This document shows, piece after piece, positions 45,986 through 59,700 of a stretch of 64,000 nucleotides of DNA. Every line of letters begins with the position of its first letter. Position 1 is the first letter of the stretch. The notes below the pieces were generated by a model. It saw only the letters and a list, made by a program, of their open reading frames with translations. It did no database searches and had not been told where the DNA came from. The position numbers were made by a program, and so were the translations under genes. Origin of the DNA: Sesamum alatum (lineage: Eukaryota > Streptophyta > Magnoliopsida > Lamiales > Pedaliaceae); assembly GCA_034509735.1 (NCBI GenBank), contig JACGWO010000002.1, positions 40,913,855-40,977,854 of the forward strand, written 5' to 3'.

Positions 45986-47028
45986 AAAAAATTAGTTGAA
46001 CAGGATACGCTAGCTACAACATATTTACCAGTGAAAGTGCGTTGCTTGACTTAGTCCCATCAAACTATTAAAAGGTAAGTTTTAGGTTACCAACCCACAG
46101 CAGAATTTAAGTGGGACTATTTATAGGGTAAAACAACTTTGCTAATATTTGTACAATATCTATGTGGGTATTTTTAAAACAAAATAATGAATAAATAAAT
46201 AAATAAACATGATGCACAATATTATGACACTCGTCGAACATCGTATATATATGTCCAGGATATGTTTTAATATGACATGTCTGATATATTAAGATTACGT
46301 GTCGGACATATATATTTCTAGACTAAATTAATTTTTTTTAGTATATATTATTGAAACTATAGATAATAAAAGTAACAATAAATTAAAACTAAAATTTTCT
46401 AAACCTGCTTGGAAAATGGCAGGTAACATCTAACTTTGTATTACCTTATGAGATTTACTTTTATTTATTCTCACACCGACTCTTGGTAAATTTGTTTATA
46501 CCGAATGCATGGTTTTTGTATGTATGTGCATGTATACATATATATTTAACGTATATGATTATTTATATAACATATAAATATTTATATATAACGACAATTG
46601 TGTTGAAGTCGTGTTGTATCAAGTTTATATATGTAACTTTTAAGCTCATACACGACTAGGGTTGATGTAAGATTAGTGCCGAAAGATCAAGAAAGTTGAT
46701 GACCTAATAGGTCACAGAGTCGAGTACCAAAGCACCAATTAATAGCACTAGTAATAATAACGGCTCTAATTAAGATACTGAAATTCCTAACATATAATCA
46801 AATTTCAAGCCATATTAACAATACTAACCCTGTACGCCAGAAAGATACTGGGGATTTGTTTGGATCATTTTAAATTCAAATAATTTTAGATCCTTCAATT
46901 CTAAACTTGAACTGTTTTTTTTTTTCTTCTATATACTATAGAATCATTTGAAATATTTTTCCTCAATTCCACATCCATCGATCAATTCAAACGTAGTCTA
47001 GATGAAAACATATTCTTCCTTACAATAA
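45986..47028. other. AT-rich intergenic DNA
   Basis: No gene or complete element recognised. Confidence 0.45.
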
Positions 47029-47328
47029 TTATATTAAGGAATAATTACATTTACACCCCCTAATCTATGGTCTGTTTACACAAATCACCCATGTCTTTTG
47101 AATAATTACACATACACCCACTAGAATGTAAGCATCATTTACACAAAACCACCCCTATTTTTTTTTAAAATTACACTTACACCCCTCAAAAGCATCGACA
47201 TTATTACACAAACTACCCCTATTTTTTTACTATCAAGAGTGGTTTCTATAATTATGCAAAAAATAAGGATGATTTGTGTAAATAGACTATAGATGAGGAG
47301 GTGTAAATGTAATTATCCCTCATATTAA
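47029..47328. mobile_element. MULE-type MITE, sister of 33841-34120
   Basis: The body 47038-47319 starts GGAATAATTACATTTACACC and ends GGTGTAAATGTAATTATCCC. Flanks TTATATTAA and TCATATTAA match at 8 of 9 positions. The interior matches 33841-34120 throughout. Confidence 0.7.
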
Positions 47329-47917
47329 TTCATATCAAACAACGATCGATTAATATAGTACCATGAATTCAAGTTAATTAAGTCGACATTAATATTGATT
47401 AAACATGTGTTAATTTCTTACATGATGGTTAATTATAAGGTTTAAACACATGAATAGATCACATAATAATTTCCAAACAACCCCTAACAGCAAACTTTTG
47501 GTCTAAACCTCAAGATAACTCTGTAGGGTAGTTGTCTAACTACACTTTTTCTAAAGCCTTTGTACTTTTTACCCTCACACACACATTCCCTTAAAATCTA
47601 TTTTGGCACGTCTACTTTAGGGGGTTGAACTGATCAAATTAAGTAGGTGAATTGTTGTTGGCTTTTCCAAAGTTTACAAGCCAAAACCTCATCATCCCTA
47701 TATTAATTCAAAGGGAAGCTTTTTCAGCTTTTGATATCTCCGCAGCTTAATTTAAGTTTGTTCATCAAAACCTATATATATATATATGCACATGAATTGC
47801 TTCCCACCTAACACTCTATAAATCTAATCTTGATCCATAAATCTATAACTTCAATTCTGTAAACATTAATTCCTTTTGGTTATCAGGTTATTAATATAAA
47901 ATAGTAATCTTGTGTGC
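47329..47917 (+). promoter_or_regulatory. Upstream region of the group IIc WRKY gene
   Basis: A TATA-rich CTATATATATATATATGC at about 47771-47788 lies ~130 bases before the ATG and is the best core promoter candidate. No perfect TTGAC W-box was seen close to it. Confidence 0.35.
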
Positions 47918-49974
47918 ATGGAAGGCGAAAACTTCCCCTACTTCTTTGATTCGTCTTCTTCGTTTCCATTGAATAATAATACGTCTCAGATCGATGTTTT
48001 GGATCAATCCATGCAAAACCCTAATCATCATCAACATCAGTTCCCTTGTTCTGATCAGATTGATTTGAGTGGGTTTTTGGGTGCTGGTTCGATGGAGCAG
48101 AACGTCCCGATTATGCCATCGTTGCCTGTTGGGGACGTCGAGAATGTCATGAGCAGAAACATTAATAAGGGCAAGGTTGGTAAGAAGAAGAAGTATGTTC
48201 CAGCAAGGGTGGCGTTTCATACGAGGAGTGCTGAGGACATTCTTGATGATGGCTACAAATGGAGGAAATATGGGCAGAAGTCTGTCAAGAATAGCCTCCA
48301 TCCCAGGTATGTATGTATCTAATGTTTTTGATTAATTCATGGGATGAAATATTTGTGTAGTAATTGTATGATTATATAATTTTTAATTAGTAGTATATGT
48401 TATTGAATAGATGATCAATTTAACAGTAAAATTTGATTATAAGAGAAAATAAGCTAAATTATACTTCATAAATATATATCATAAATAGAAACAAAAGTTA
48501 TAGATACTGTCAGCTATAATATGCTCATTATCCGTGCTTGAATATTAATTTTAGGCCTTTCTATTGAAATTAATAAAAAAAAAAAGATGGCTAATAATTA
48601 CCGGGAGTATGCCGATAGATAGATAGAATTGAAAAAATAATCAAATTACTGGATTGTTGATTTGAAATTGATCGACATAAGCTAATTTTTTAAGTTCGAT
48701 TTGAGCTCGATCTAATTACCAAATATGATAATGAAATGCATTTGACGACATCAAATTATATAAGCTCGACTCACGTTATTAGAGCTCAATAGTAATTCAA
48801 ACGAAAATGTGTTCAACTCAATCCGACTTTTTTACTGCCCTAAATATATAGATTGATCCGTATAGTACTAGAAATTTTCATAGATGTAACAGCAAAACGT
48901 ACATATGAACAATCATAAATCATGGAAGGGGTTGTACTCTTGCAGCTTATTTTTTACTCTTAATTTTCATGCATGCTAGTTAAAAGAAAATTATTCTAGA
49001 ATTTAGAAGTACCTAGTTTTAATGAAAGTATAATATTCATTTAAAACCTAATTAAAATTCTAAAAAACTGAAAGTATACGAAGACCTAAGACAAAATTAA
49101 TGAAATAATCCATGAAAAAACTATAGGGTAAATTACAACTACCTCCCCTAAAGTTTGGTATAATTACAAATATTCCCTCGTTTGTTTGAGAAATTACAAA
49201 TACCCCCCTGAGATTTGTAAACAATCTAACGAATAATCCATTTCCATCCATTTTATGGATAAATTAACTAAAATGTCCTTATGCACTAAATTATTTTTTA
49301 TTTAATTCTTAAATTTTTTTGAATTATAATGCGTAGGGAGAGGTTTCTTAAGTTTTTTACACAGAGGAGCAATAATGCAATTTGCCTCAACTGATTTTTT
49401 CTACAATTTTAAATAAAAAAAATTTAAGGCAAAATGATCAATTTCAGGCCTTTGGTTAAAAATTACAAACCTCAGAGGGATATTTATAATTTTTCAAACA
49501 ACGAGGAGATATGTGTAATTATGTCAAACCTCAATAGAAGTAGATGTACCGAAAAATATATCATATGGTTCAATATGGAATAAATTGAAGAATGTTTTCA
49601 TTCAATATGAAAGTTTATTCCTAAATTTCAGAACTTTTATCAAATTCATGAAGCATTTACTGCTGAATATGGCATGTAATTCATTGGGTTCATGAGAGAA
49701 CAATTAGTCCAAGATCCAACTAATAATCTAATACTAGCTCCTTTGATGAATATTTTTATTTGACATATATTCCTTTTTCTGTTGGCACTATTTAAGGAGC
49801 TATTACCGCTGCACACATCACACATGCAATGTGAAGAAGCAAATCCAGAGGCTCTCAAAGGACACCAGCATTGTTGTGACAACATATGAAGGAATTCACA
49901 ACCATCCTTGTGAGAAACTTATGGAAACTTTGAGCCCTCTTCTCAAGCAGCTTCAGTTTCTATCAAGATTCTGA
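47918..49974 (+). CDS. WRKY transcription factor, group IIc (WRKY24/43/56-like)
   Basis: Nuclear W-box-binding protein. Two exons are inferred: 47918-48306 and 49797-49974, about 188 residues; the intron sits at the conserved PR codon (CCCAG|GTATGT, TTTAAG|GAG). The domain is intact: [21 protein letters not shown], then a C-X4-C-X23-H-N-H finger (CTHHTC ... HNH). The C-terminal tail [20 protein letters not shown] is the signature that places it with WRKY24/43/56 rather than WRKY75. A lysine-rich patch ([13 protein letters not shown]) before the domain is a likely nuclear signal. The 1.5 kb intron holds a MULE-type MITE. Confidence 0.9.
49117..49560. mobile_element. MULE-type MITE in WRKY intron
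   Basis: The body is about 49126-49551; it starts GGGTAAATTACAACTACC and aligns internally with 1516-1939 (ACACAGAGGAGCAATAATGC). The right terminus is shortened. Flanks AAAACTATA and AAAAATATA match at 8 of 9 positions. Confidence 0.6.
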
Positions 49975-50731
49975 AATACATCGGTCGGTCGGTCGGGCCT
50001 GCCGATGTTCTGTACAATGACTAACCTGCTGCTTGGTTGACGCCCAAAAACTGTACACAGATGTGAAAATAAGTTATCTGTAATTACACAAAAATGTAAA
50101 ATCTCTACTGTACTTGCCAATTATGTAAAGTTTGTTCTTACCATGAACTCCCAGATGTGGATATAGCAGCAATAATAACAGGAGGTTGTGATCATCTATG
50201 ACCACGTTAGCCTGGAAATCCTTAAGATGATAATGAATCGAATTGTCTCACAGAATATATAGTCATAAGCTAGACATCTGGTTTGTCACTGAAGTATTTT
50301 TGAATGATTCAGAAAATCCTCGACAACAACCCTATCAGCAAGCACTTCATCTATCTGCGTATATTGTCATCATAGTACAGTAATATTACACCGACAAACC
50401 TTCCACAAATAAAGGTTTATGTACATGATCAGATCTTACCTATGTTTTTACTCTGACAAGCCAGAAGCTCAAGAAAAAGGAAATGTGGTCTAATAAACAA
50501 ACAAACGAGAAGGGGTTGGGTCGAGTGGAGGATTATACATCTCATGCTGCACTCGATAGCTAATTGTTACAATACAAAGAATGACAACCAAAATTGAGAA
50601 ACGTAGAGGAAAACATGCTCCTGTTTGGCTATCAAGATATATATATATATACACACATATATATCTGCAAAATTACTTGTAGCTCGAGAACTGCAGAGTT
50701 GAATGATCGTCAGAAGATATTGGGGCGACGC
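49975..50731. other. Convergent 3' region between the WRKY and WD40 genes
   Basis: The two genes end tail to tail about 760 bp apart. The space should hold both 3' UTRs. No further gene seen. Confidence 0.5.
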
Positions 50732-53700
50732 TTACAGCTGGTAGGTACCTAACTCATGGGAATGTTGTGAGAGCTTTATTTTTCTTGCACCTACCCATTC
50801 AAGCCTATAGGAGAGATCAAGATTGTGAATCAGAAGTTTCAACCTGTCCGTTTCGCTCAAAGCTTTGTTGTCCCGCTGCAACACAAATAATGAAGAGAAG
50901 GTCGAAACACGTCCTTCATTGTAGAATTTTGTCTTGATCTCATGCTCAAGCAGCACCATAAAATAACATCTATTCAATTAAATGAACTAAACCTAATAAT
51001 TTTTCATGGAATTTGTTAAATATCAAAAAGTCTTGAGCGGACCTTGTACATATGCATTAAGATTTCAGATCAAGAACTTGCCTTGTTAATGAGAGCTCCC
51101 TATAACTTTGAAATGTGGATATTACAAAACAGTACATGAACATAGAAATTAAATCAATTCAAAGATTAAATTGCAGACTAGATTTCCAGCAAATTAATGC
51201 ATCCATCCAATGCTCATTCATCCATATTCTTTGTTATAGTTTTGTAATCTTCTGTGACTAACCCCAAAGGCATATTTCAAGCTGAGGTTTTCTTAAGGGG
51301 AAACATATAAACTGAACTAATAATTTCCTGTGCTTCCTTCATCACATTTTATTCATTTTACTAATTTGTGTAGCTTCCATCACTGTTATCTCTATTTCGT
51401 CACTGAGTAATACAAGAATATATGCATTGGAGAAGTGTCAAAGTTAGAAAAAGTTACTGGTGAATTGCCGCGTCCATCATCACGCAATGCGCTAGCCATT
51501 ATGCTGGACCTAGTAGAATTGGGGTGAAAACCCCTCCCATGGAGGCACGAATATCAGCTTGGTGCATTGGACAGGAACAAGATTTCTGCTAAGTTTCTCC
51601 CACCACACAGATCCCAGTGACCACCATCTAATCATCAACCCATTCTCAGAAAAAGCAACCAACCCCTGAGGGAAGAAGAAGAAAGAAAGTGAGGGGGATG
51701 GTGGAAATGTAAAGTCATAAAGAAACAGATACAGATATATTGTAGAGATCACTAATAATTGTCAGGTGATAAGGAACCATATTCCCAAAACATTCTACAT
51801 TTTTACTCCATCTGCTGTGATGTAAAAATATAAAAACATCAACATCACAGTTAAGCTGAATTATGCGAATACAGTACCAAAAGAAAACTAAAGTGGCAGG
51901 TCAAATAAATATGGAAACTGCAAGCCTGCATCATGTCTAAAAGACTAGGTGCAAGTTTTGCTGGAGGACAAGAAGTGAAACTGACAAAAAAAGTTTCTAA
52001 ACATGATGAAGCATGCATCTGAAGGTACCAGGGGCCTGTATAGGTAATAATTTTGCAATGGAAGCTAAAAAGTTTCAAGCAAGGACCACAATGAACGAAC
52101 TCTGTAAAAAAAAAGGTGATTGGATAACTAACTTAGCTTTGTTTTCAATCAAACTAATCAAATCACTTCTTAAAAAATATGAATTATCTTATGAAAACCT
52201 TAGACTGTAAATTTAAAGAAGAGGAAAAATGATATTTAAATATAAAATGTTCTTCAGCAGGTAGGACAAATTGAGCATTGAAAGGAACATTGAAAGGAAA
52301 CTTGGATGTATGCATGGAAAAAGAAATACGCTACTGGTGCTTCAATGTAAGCAACTTGAATTATCGAAAAAATAATATTAGCTGCTTATAGTAGTACTAG
52401 TGCATGAATTATCCTTCTAACAATATGCTGCAAATATTCCAATAGTTTAGCTGTTATGTATTAATTTAGCTAACTTTAGATTAAGAATCACTTAACATCT
52501 TATAGTCCAATAACTAACAGACAAGCATGCAAAGAGCCAGAGAATTTAAGAATTGTGTGTAGGCAGTCAATATTTTTGAAAACAATAGTACTTTATGGCA
52601 AAGGCTAGGCGAACATCTCTATTACTTTCCAATTTCTGAAAAATACAACTCTACGAAGAGGGCTGGTTGCTCAAATCTGTTTCCTAGACTTAACTCTATG
52701 GAATAGGATCTTCGCTTGGAGACTTAACTCATGTATTCTCAATGCAGAAATGCGCAGACATGTAATACAACAAATTTAAGGACTAACAGATAAAAACTCA
52801 GGTTTTGTGAAGGTATGTGGACTCATTAGATGTACCTCTCCATCTGGTGAGAAGCTTAGAGCAGATATCGCAGTGGCAGTGGCTGTTTCCAAGGCTCCTC
52901 CAAGCAAACTTGGAAGACCTGGAGGTCCACTGGCATCCAAGACCTTGATCTTGTTCATGCTACAATGAAGTTGGTGAACAAACTTGTAAGAATAAATTTA
53001 GAAGCAAACACGATGCATATAACTAGGTGTAAACAAGAAGAATGACAGAATGTTCTTTTCCGAGGTAAGGCCAATCTACAACGAAAAAGATGTACATCAA
53101 GGTGGAAACATCGATAATTTACACAAGAAAATCAACAGAGCTACTCTTGAAAATCCTTCAAGAGAACCTACGAGGACCCAAGGATGGATATGGGTAGATT
53201 CCATTCTCTACTCAACCATATATTAGTCATGCTTTGGGGAACTCCCACCAATTACATTTGACAACATTGACAATGACCCTTTGCCATTGGAGTGTACAAT
53301 CGTAAGCTGAAAAGTTGTTGCCAGTCACCTCCTTGCAAAGACACATATTTACTGAACAAAACGGACCAAACTCTAGCCCTTAGCCATACCCCAAAAGGCT
53401 TATGCCTTCCAGAGCAATGAAATAACAGCACCACTATTCATGGATTGCACCTACAAGCAGATAAAGAATGCTTTTTTGTTGCTAAAAAAGTGACTAGGGC
53501 ATGAGCTTGCTTGACATACAAGAAAAAAGAATGGCTTCGTAAAAGAGCTTTTGCAATTTAATTGAAGCCATGTTAAACTGAAACTAGCCTATTCCTCCGT
53601 CACAGGTTATGGAAGACGAGGTTTTGCCAATAATGTTTTGGTATCTGTGGGAGTTGGTTCCCATATATGTCTAACAAATAATGTAGACATAGGTCAGGGT

Positions 53701-56700
53701 AAGAGAGGAAAAAAGATATTTGTCATGAAACACAAACTTTCTAAATTCAAATGAATACCCTACAACTGAGTCCAAAATTTTACTTGAAATATAATCAAGA
53801 CAAACTAACGGTATTATAAAGTTTAGATGAGTGCACTTTGCAACTTCAATTAGCATAATTGATTACCTTTGCATGTCATACACCCGTATACTAGCATTAT
53901 TGATCTCTCCAATTGCATCCCCTACTGCCAACCTGGTTGATGTATCATTTAGGGCTACCATAGGAAATACACGCACAACTTCTTTCAATGCCGTCATAGA
54001 ACTTTGGAGACAACTTTTGCGCATGGTTGAGTTACCAGGATCCATTGTCTGTAATATAAAAATGACCACCTGCAAACCTGTCTAGATGTTAGGAGAGTAA
54101 AAATCACTGTGCCTCACTTTGGAGGCATAACCATGTACCCCTTCTTGAAAGTACTAAAGTAGTCGATATTTTTGGCAATGTAGGTTGCAATAATTCAGAT
54201 GAGCCTTAAAAAGATATGTGGGCAGTGGTTACAACTTGGTACGGGAAATGATGTAATTAGAAGAGACACGGCACATCAAGATAAAATACAAATTATGATT
54301 CTTCCCTAACCTTTTCTACCATCATCTTCTAAGGGACTCACAAAACATGTATATCCCAGATAGCATAATCAAGTTTTTGAAACACAATAAAATGTTTAGA
54401 TCAAGATGAAACATCTACAAAAGGTAACACTGAGAAATATAATACTTTGCTTTCTCCATAAAACCGCAGAGGGTGAAGGACTGATCCAACAAATTCACAA
54501 GTCAAAAATTAATACAAGAACAAGTTTGCCTCCCTTCTACTTCAGACTTAAGTTATGTAAGCAATCATAATCACTTAATACAAAACCAGCCTGTTATACA
54601 CTTATCTGAACTTATTCTCCAGCCAGCAGTATTTAGAAGAATAACACCGACTATATACCAATAAACAAGTTCAACAAGTTTAACATGTATCATTCTTGGA
54701 AGAAAATTTGAAGAATATCCAGAAAAAAATTATAATCTTAAACATCATAACAACAGCTTGTAAATTGTTCCTACACACCTTATCCAGATATGGAGCTAAG
54801 TTTCTTGGAGAACCACGGACAACCCTGATCAAGGTCATGAGAGACACGACATGAACAGGTGAATCAGATGCAGTAGACCAGATTTGCCTTTGTATCACAT
54901 GCAGAAATCCAGGTACGTCAGCCATTGCTAAACTAGGAAGAAGAATCCCAACTAAAGTCTCCCGAATGCTAAGAGATGGAGCAGAATTTTGTGAAGATGC
55001 ATTAGCTGATTTACTGCTTACACACTCTACTTGAAAGAATATGTCCGCTATCAGGCGAGGTATTTCAGAACCAATGCAAGCCTTCCACGTACTCTCCATA
55101 CCTTCAGCTAAAATCTCTGCAGCTGCAGCACTATACTTTTCATTCATGGCCATGACCAATTTTACCAGTGGATGTACCGTCACCATGGCAAGGCTTGGTT
55201 TGACAAGGCTAGGATACCATACAGCCAATGCAGCAGCAACAATTATTTGAGAAGTCATTGCATCCTGAGTTGTTGCCCCTACACAGGAAATCCAGTCTTG
55301 CTCTTCATATGATTCCAACCATGATGTTATTTCAGACTCTTCCTTGACAAAGTCCAGTTCAGTTTCCATTTTCCCATCAGATATCGGACATACTGCAGTT
55401 GTACTATCATACTCTTTCTCTGATATTCCAGAAGGATGTATGTCACAATTTAGAAGCTGATTGGCTTTTGAATAGGACAGTGGAAGAGGAATAGCCCGTG
55501 AAGCAGCACAATGAAATAAAGAGCGAGCAGCCATTTTCACATGTTCAAACTCATTCTGCCAAAAGCTTACCAAGAGCTGTAGGAAGGAAATAAGAGAATA
55601 ATTGTAATGCTTATGCTGCAACGCAAAGCCACATCTTAACAAATGACCAACTAACCCAAAACTTTTACTAGGTTATTTGGTTTCAGATAGTACAGCAAAT
55701 TATGTTCCATCAGAAATGATGACTTATACTCGATTTTGCTTTTCTTTCTATGTTTACTTACTTCCAAAGAATGTACGGAAGCAGGGAAGGAACCAACATA
55801 TAAGGTTGAGAGGAAGGAAACTTTGTGAAAAACTATATATACTAACGAAACAGAAACACAGGGAGCAAGGCTAGCTTCTCATCATGATCCCCTAGCTGGT
55901 CCATTCCTGGTCAGAGGAGGTGTTGAAGGATAAAAGAGACAAAACGAATAGAGAATATACATATTATTGGTGGAGACTTGATCGAGAGAAAAAGTCATTA
56001 ATCTTACTCTTCCTCAACAGAAGCCAGGAGAGAAATGTGTTTCAGTTTACAAATTGATATTATCTCCTATCCCACAATCTATCTACACCAAGCGAAGCAT
56101 ATAAAAAGCTACAAAATAAATTGAAAGCCTAATAGTTAGAAATCAAACCTAAAAGTAACCCTGCTTCTTTTTGACGCATATATAAGCTTCTAGAAAAGGA
56201 AAGTGTAAATTATGGCAACTAATTCCAGCATTATAAGCTAAGTGATCAAGGATGACTTTCAGTTGATCAGCTAATTTTCTTCTTGGGATGAGTGCCACAG
56301 TCTATAATTACTTCAAATAACTCATAACTCATAAGTTGTGGGAGAAACTTAGTGTAGTGGATTTTCATTTTCCAATGCCGAGTTCTACTAGGGGCCAAAA
56401 AGGAAAAGAAAAAAAGAGGAGAAAAACAGTGGTTTCCAGTCATCAAGTTACAAAAATGTCAAGTAACAAAATCCATTCACTTAAAGATTTTTGACATGTT
56501 ACCTGGAGCTGAGGAGGTTTGATATCCAAAATTTTCTCTGCAAATTTCCGTGTATAAAATGCTGCCAAAGCACTGTAGGAAAGAAACCTTACATCAATAC
56601 CCAGAAAGCCATATGCATTTTGTGACTGAAAAGTCCAGGTAACTAGCTGGTTTTCACATGCCAGAACAACATTATTGGAACGGTTACTCTCACATTAGTT

Positions 56701-59700
56701 TGCAGGACAGTTTAATAATACATGACATGATGCTTAAGTAGGTCTACATATCCTTAAACAGTATCACTAAGTATTAAGGTGCTAATTCCTAGGATGTGGG
56801 AGAATTTTATAACTAATCAACCTTAAATGAAATGCTGATACAATATAAAAGTATAAAACCATTTCACCAAGAACTGAAAGCAAATTGAAGTTATTATTTA
56901 TTTTTACCATATTAGTATAATTTAAAAAAGTGCTCTACCTACTGGCTGATGAACATGAAGGAGATAAACTGATCAGATGCTGGGCAAGCGACACCATTGT
57001 TAATGATCTCAAGGCAGAATACTCAGATGAAGATCTCCAGAGCTGTAATGTTAACATAGTTAACGCATTAATGCATCTAGATACAAGTTGAGTCAGAGAC
57101 ATGTAATCAAATTCTAACAATTCATTAAAATACCTCTAGAGTTGAATCAGAACCTGGAAATGCTAATGTCATTGAACCCCTATCCCCTAGTATACCAGAA
57201 GATACAATAAACGAATCAGGTCGTTTGAGCTTCATTTCAGTTATTAGCAAGTTATCAAGTTCGTTATCTACATTCCACAAGTGCAGAAACGACAAGCTGA
57301 ACTGAAGTAGGCATCCTTCAAGCGAGCGAACCCATTGGTGATATTCCAATTTAACAGAGGATCCATCTGAAACAGAACTGCTTTTTCCATTCACATGACG
57401 AGGGCTAGGAATCTCCATTCCCAGTTCCTTCGAAGGAGCATTTCCCCTCTGATAAGAACCACCTTTCGGTGTGCTAGTTCCAGCTCCCTTCACATCAATT
57501 TTGCCTCCAATATGACTGCCGTCTTCCGACAACTCATTCATAGAACAAAGAGACATCAAGGAAGTGAGATCAAAACACAAAGTGGAAACTCCAGGAAAAG
57601 GAGAAGAGCTTTTAATCGGATGCTTGTCATTTTGGAAGACCACTGATGTGAACCAACCTGAATGTGCACCACTTCCTTTGATAGCATTTGATGTTTCATT
57701 TGGTTCACTTTTACTTGCCATGGATATTTGTGGAGAAATCCCCTTCCCAGCAACTTTTGGATGAGATTGTGAAAGCTTTGTTGGCTCCGTCACTGGAAAA
57801 ACTAAAGATGAAGCCGAAGTATTTCCATTCATTAAATTTCCGGACAAAAAGCTTTCATTGATGGCTATAACGAAATGATCAAACATTGAATGCGCAGCAG
57901 CTCCACGAAGAAGTCTCTCACGAGCACCTGTCTTTACATCCCAAATGTATAGAATATCAAGGGCATCACCTTTTGCTGAACGGTTTGGACACAAACATGC
58001 TATGTAACCTCTTACACCATCCCATAGGACTCTTGCAGGAAAGTAAAGGTGTCCCGAAAACAATCTTTCGACCCTCAAAGTCTGAAGTGAAGCAAGGGCA
58101 ACACATGAGTCATCCCCAACAGTTAAAAAGCAATCACTCCATGGGTATTCGCTTTGACGTGGAGGAAGAATTATTTGACGCACTGGTGCTACATGTTGGT
58201 GCAATACAGCAATGGGAATACCAGAATCAAGATCCCACATGCGAACTGTGCAATCCATGCTGCCTGACAGCAAAACATGCTTTGAACTACATCCTGCAGA
58301 CCTACTCACCATTTGATGTGAAGCTAAACATAGCACTGCTCCTGTGTGGCCTGAGAGACGGTACTTTTGTCCTCGTGAATCTGCTTCCTGAGGCAGAGGT
58401 TCAATAAGTGACTCCAATGCTGTGTAAAACATGTGAAACCTAACAATTTCAATATCACCACTCAAGAAGCCATAAACAATGGCATGAGGTGCTACATAGT
58501 TTTCAGATATAACCATTGATGAAGATACTAGTTGAGCTCCTGGTTGAGTAACATATCCGTGATTACTTGAGTATTTACTATCTGTGTCACCGGGAGATAA
58601 TGCACTATTTCTCAATGGAGTCTTCCCATCAATCATAACTGTTCCTTCTTCGAGGACATCATGGTTTGTACCCAGAGTTGTAGCCGAAGAGGAATCCATA
58701 ACCCAATGATCAAAAAGATTACCTTCCCCAAACATTTCACTTTCCAAATGGAGCTCTGCATAATTCTCATGTTGCAGAGGTAAGGGCCAGATAGTAACAT
58801 GAGGTCTCCAGAAATTTTGTTCCTCGACATAAAAGCAAATTGACTCAACACGAAGCAGATACTTATTTACAGGTATAAAAGAAAAGGATATTCTCATTTC
58901 AGAAGGATAAAACACAGATGGGATGACAGCTAGAGGCTCAAACTTGAATACATTGCTCGAGTATGATATCCTGTATATAATAGCTGCACCTCTGTTATTC
59001 CATGCTATAAATTCTTTCACAAAAGCATCAATTGAGATACCAGTATCATCTCTTAGGAAAAACACCCTATTACATATAACTTATCTCCAAAACAAAGTTG
59101 ATCATCTGAAAAAGATATCTTGCCGTAAACAGTTCCATTGTCTGCTTGCCTAAATATGCAATATGTTCTATACACAAGGGCCACAACAAACCCACACTTT
59201 GAAAAAGCCAGTACAGATCCCTTCTCAATGGAGTCATCTGTCCAGTCCATCACTTCTGCAATTGAGGAATCCTTTGGTACAACAGGCACATTTTGCACCT
59301 TCGGGTCAGTGTCTTTCACTATTGGCAAATATAATACCTTACCAAATGAATCAATAATCATTACTGATTGCTTCTCCATGTCTTCTGAGGGCAAAACTAC
59401 AGCCATGGACTTCAAAGGTCCAATAGTTATATTCCCATGGAAAACTGTTTGGACTATTGTAAGGGTAAACGAGTCAATGATTATAACTGTACACTTCGAA
59501 GGATTTGGGTTTTGTAATTCTCTGTCCACTGAAGATTCGGTTCCTTCCACCGAATCAAGCAACTCATGTTCTTGGCTGACAAAAGAACAGGTAATACATA
59601 CATATCTCCTATTGTCAGGCAATGGCCTAATCATAAACGGACTCCCTGCCCAAGGAGGAATTTTCCTTCTTCGTCTGCAGTGTCCACTTGATCTGCTCCA

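Noticed and set aside
2469..49974. Two WRKY genes as a tandem duplicate pair
   Set aside because: They belong to different groups (IIe and IIc), have different exon structures and lie about 44 kb apart, so they are not a recent tandem duplication.
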